Source: Bacteroidota bacterium (GTDB lineage Bacteria; Bacteroidota; Bacteroidia; Chitinophagales; BACL12). Taken from it: 64,000 nt of DNA. This document shows, piece after piece, positions 61,672 through 64,000 of the stretch. The translations under genes were made by a program, and so were the position numbers. Under the pieces are notes generated by a model, which saw nothing but the letters and a program-made list of their open reading frames with translations, was not told the DNA's origin and did not search any database. Within the stretch, counting starts at the first letter, position 1; each line of letters begins with the position of its first letter. The stretch is from assembly GCA_029571985.1 (NCBI GenBank), contig JAKQVC010000048.1:62001-126000 (forward strand), given 5' to 3'.

Positions 61672-62277
61672 TCAGAGTTTTGCCTGAATATATCCGCTTA
61701 ATAATTCAATGGCGACATGATTATCACCACCAATAGGCACAATAATATCCGCAAACCGCTTACTGGGTTCAATAAACTCTTCATGCATAGGACGCACGGT
61801 TTTGATATAGCGCTGCATCACCTGGTCGATATTGCGGCCACGTTCCTCCATATCCCGTTTTACCACGCGCATAAATCTATGGTCGGCATCGGCATCAATA
61901 AATATTTTGAGCGACATCAGGTCGCGGATAAAGGGCTGGGTAAGCACCAGAATACCTTCCACAATCAGCACTTTTTTGGGCGTAACCGCAATCGTCTCAT
62001 TTTCCCGCAAACAAGTGAGCATGCTGTATACGGGTTGATCAATCACATCTCCAGATTGCAATTGCCGGATATGTGTTTCAAGCAGTTCCCATTCGATGGC
62101 ATCCGGATGATCAAAATTCATTTTTTTTCGATGCTCCTCCGGTGTTTCAGGATTATGCCGGTAATAAGCATCCTGCATCAATAGTGAAACGGCATCCGCA
62201 TCTAATGTTTTAATCAGATTACGTACAAACGTTGACTTTCCTGAACCGGAGCCGCCGGCAATGCCTATAATAAACAT
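61672..62277 (-). CDS. udk: Uridine kinase
   Basis: A 201-residue kinase phosphorylating uridine and cytidine in pyrimidine salvage. The P-loop GIAGGSGSGKSTF is at about residues 5-17, the nucleoside-binding part has QDAYYRHNPETPEE and NFDHPDAIEWELLETHI, and PVYSMLTCLRENETI, VLIVEGILVLTQP and the lid DMEERGRNIDQVMQRY follow. Length and motifs are normal. It starts one base after the alkB-like gene's stop (spacing 1), so the three genes 63343-61050 form one unit. Confidence 0.95.
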   Translation of the reverse strand: MFIIGIAGGSGSGKSTFVRNLIKTLDADAVSLLMQDAYYRHNPETPEEHRKKMNFDHPDAIEWELLETHIRQLQSGDVIDQPVYSMLTCLRENETIAVTPKKVLIVEGILVLTQPFIRDLMSLKIFIDADADHRFMRVVKRDMEERGRNIDQVMQRYIKTVRPMHEEFIEPSKRFADIIVPIGGDNHVAIELLSGYIQAKL

Positions 62278-62278
62278 A

Positions 62279-63343
62279 TTATTCTTTTTCTGAGTGTGCT
62301 GTCAAAATAGCTTTAACACGTGGATTCATCACATAAAAAAAAGCCGGCGGAATTAATGCCAGTAAAATCATGGCCGGATATCCCATGGGCAATTGCGGGG
62401 CTTCATCATGATGACGTAAAATCTGATATTTTCTGCTGGCTAAATAATGATGATCGCTATGTCTGGTTAATTCGTACAGTACCATGCGACCAAATATATG
62501 ATCAGAATTCCATGAATGCCAGGGCATAACACGTTCAAACTGACCACTTTGTTTTAAGGCGCGTTGCAGGCCATAATGTTCGATGTATTGCACTGACTCC
62601 AATAATAAAAACCCGCCAACTGCAGCCAGTATAAAATACAGACATGCAGCTAATCCGGCAAAACAGGCAATACTAATCAAGAGGATGAGTTCAAATACAA
62701 ACAGGATTCCGAGTGTATTCTGCATTGAAAAAAAACGCGCTCCTGATTGTTTTAATTCCTGCATCTGAATATGCCAGGCTGATTTGAATGTGCCTATTAT
62801 CGTTCGGAAATAAAATAAATATACAGGTTCATTATAACGAGCCGATGAAGGGTCTTGTGGCGTGCTTACATGCTTGTGGTGACCTTTGTTATGTTCAATA
62901 AAAAAATGCGCATATAAACTCGTCGACAATAAGGCGACAGCCATAACCTGTTCCGATTTTTTTACCCGGTGTCCGAGTTCATGCGCCACATTGATACCGA
63001 TAACGCCGCAGGAAATACTCATGGCCAGTATTTTTCCAACACGTTCATAAACCTCCAAACCGGGTTGTTGGATCTGATACAGAAAAAGAATCAAAACGGC
63101 ATATTGAACAGGCACATGACCATATAACATCCAGTCGTAAATACGGTCTTTTCGAACAATCTCTTCCTCCAGCGCCTGCAGATTATATCGGTCGGGCGGA
63201 AACAGCAACTCCACAAAGGGAATGAACAGAAAGGCATATACCAAAGCGGTGTACACCCAAATACCGTGAGATAGCAGGGAAAAACCTACCACTGCCGGCA
63301 CCGAATACCCTACCAGATACTTTAAGGCTCTATATGGGAGCAT
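62279..63343 (-). CDS. AlkB-type membrane-bound alkane/fatty-acid hydroxylase
   Basis: A 354-residue integral membrane di-iron oxygenase. The start MLPYRALKYLVGYSVPAVV at 63343 opens the first helix; the longer frame has no support. The eight-histidine set is visible: HELGHRVKKS, EHNKGHHKHVSTPQDPSSAR and RHSDHHYLASRKYQILRH, and the AlkB signature region VQYIEHYGLQR. These mark alkane 1-monooxygenases or closely related xylene/fatty-acid hydroxylases. Rubredoxin and its reductase are not nearby. The divergent thioredoxin-like gene begins about 100 bases away. Confidence 0.92.
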   Translation of the reverse strand: MLPYRALKYLVGYSVPAVVGFSLLSHGIWVYTALVYAFLFIPFVELLFPPDRYNLQALEEEIVRKDRIYDWMLYGHVPVQYAVLILFLYQIQQPGLEVYERVGKILAMSISCGVIGINVAHELGHRVKKSEQVMAVALLSTSLYAHFFIEHNKGHHKHVSTPQDPSSARYNEPVYLFYFRTIIGTFKSAWHIQMQELKQSGARFFSMQNTLGILFVFELILLISIACFAGLAACLYFILAAVGGFLLLESVQYIEHYGLQRALKQSGQFERVMPWHSWNSDHIFGRMVLYELTRHSDHHYLASRKYQILRHHDEAPQLPMGYPAMILLALIPPAFFYVMNPRVKAILTAHSEKE

Positions 63344-63445
63344 GCGACAAATGTATAAAAAACGAAGGTCATTCGCATATGTGATGCTTGTCACGATACG
63401 AGCGTCGAACTTATTAGAACTTTGTTTTGTTAAAAACAGATAGTT

Positions 63446-64000
63446 ATGGCAATAGAAGCACCATCAGGTATTTTTTTACCTTTTAATATTCAACACGCTT
63501 ATGATTATGAGGCGTTTGTTCAATTAACAGCCCGTATGGTTCAGGAGAATACGACTACCGGGCCGGTTAAAAGCGAATCTCGCATCAGCGCTACCAAATT
63601 GAATTTGCAGCGACTGAACCGGATTACTAAAACCATGCACTTGTTGCCTGAGTGGGATACCGTAGACACATCAAAAACTTCCCGGTTGAGTTTCTTTGTG
63701 ATATCCGAAACCTGGTGCGGGGATGGTGCGCAGATAGTACCCGCCTTATATAAGATTGCTCAGAAACTGGGTATTGACATGCGCATTATTTTGCGGGATG
63801 AATATCCGGATATTGCCGACCAATACCTCTTCAGAGGCACCAGGTCAATTCCGATTCTCGTTGTTTTCGATCAGGTGACCGGAAAACAATTGGGTGTTTG
63901 GGGGCCCAAACCAAAAGAAGCCCAGCAAATTGTGGATGATGCCAAACGTGATGGCATTCCGCATGATGATTATGTAATTACCTTACAAAACTGGTATAAT
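63446..64000 (+). CDS. Thioredoxin-like protein (3' partial)
   Basis: Open to the right edge; 185 residues visible from ATG 63446 (MAIEAPSGIFLPFNIQHAYD). A thioredoxin-9-type fold: the helical N-terminal part is followed by SFFVISETWCGDGAQIVPAL near residue 92, with only one cysteine in the active-site position (WCGD), then IRDEYPDI-like ILRDEYPDIADQYLF, the cis-proline RGTRSIPILVVFD, and KQLGVWGPKPKEA. This WCGD-type family is common in Bacteroidota and Firmicutes and is of unknown redox partner. The gene is incomplete here. Confidence 0.88.
   Translation, partial: MAIEAPSGIFLPFNIQHAYDYEAFVQLTARMVQENTTTGPVKSESRISATKLNLQRLNRITKTMHLLPEWDTVDTSKTSRLSFFVISETWCGDGAQIVPALYKIAQKLGIDMRIILRDEYPDIADQYLFRGTRSIPILVVFDQVTGKQLGVWGPKPKEAQQIVDDAKRDGIPHDDYVITLQNWYN

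Overview
The window is a chromosomal segment of a member of the Bacteroidota. The evidence is threefold: three secreted proteins end in the type IX secretion (T9SS) sorting domain (6870-8333, 14670-15584, 46064-49801); there are TonB-dependent receptors with an N-terminal carboxypeptidase-regulatory-like domain; and many genes carry the Bacteroidota -7 promoter element TAnnTTTG, often only 3-6 bases before the start codon. I cannot place it below phylum with confidence; gene content fits a free-living aerobic or microaerobic Chitinophagia/Saprospiria/Flavobacteriia-like organism. I see no prophage, insertion sequence, CRISPR array or rRNA.

Layout. 1-8.4 kb: an OmpA-like protein cut by the left edge, an M61 peptidase, a short-chain dehydrogenase with a coupled small protein, a TonB receptor with a periplasmic partner and a T9SS-secreted thioredoxin-fold protein. 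8.7-16.8 kb: a DASS transporter, then dapD, a CCA-adding-type nucleotidyltransferase, miaA, a phosphodiesterase, hsp20, and a peroxiredoxin/Nudix pair. 16.8-28.4 kb: an oligopeptide-binding lipoprotein, tRNA-Arg(ACG), floA/nfeD, a CAP-domain protein, and the parA-parB-DUF5683-dapB-dacB operon. 28.7-35.3 kb: an EF-G paralogue followed by the least gene-like part of the window, with heptameric repeats, a 64-bp tandem array, a 50-bp tandem array, an orphan lipoprotein, a dihaem cytochrome c and a cluster of three related small-RNA genes. 35.3-42.4 kb: guaA with a periplasmic-binding lipoprotein, and an arginine-centred group (arginine decarboxylase diverging from arginase-argS). 42.5-55.5 kb: a vanadium-haloperoxidase-like lipoprotein with an outer-membrane partner, a 1245-residue T9SS cargo protein, an M13 peptidase, and a His-rich protein/TonB receptor/lipoprotein trio. 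55.6-64 kb: a beta-CASP nuclease, an acyltransferase, a DEDDh/GIY-YIG fusion, leucyl aminopeptidase, the alkB-like/udk/OMP operon and a thioredoxin-like gene cut by the right edge.

The most striking observation is at 34.3-34.8 kb. Three consecutive small transcription units share the core TTTTCATGGGGATAGCAG running into a Rho-independent terminator. Two have textbook sigma-54 promoters (TGGCAC-N5-TTGC) at identical distance from the core, and a perfect TGTGA-N6-TCACA dyad lies about 83 bases before the first of these. The two sigma-54 copies can fold into the same 13-bp terminator hairpin with an ACAGC loop and differ only by pairing-compatible changes, which are also synonymous for a possible five-codon ORF (MGIAG). 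I do not recognise this RNA. It has the architecture of a multicopy, sigma-54-switched sRNA family (as Qrr RNAs are in Vibrio) and is my main candidate for an undescribed system.

Other themes: apparently leaderless transcription (dapD, guaA, the DUF983 gene, arginase and others), 7-bp repeats whose unit drifts stepwise, and several tight translational couplings (ATGA, GTGA and TAATG overlaps).
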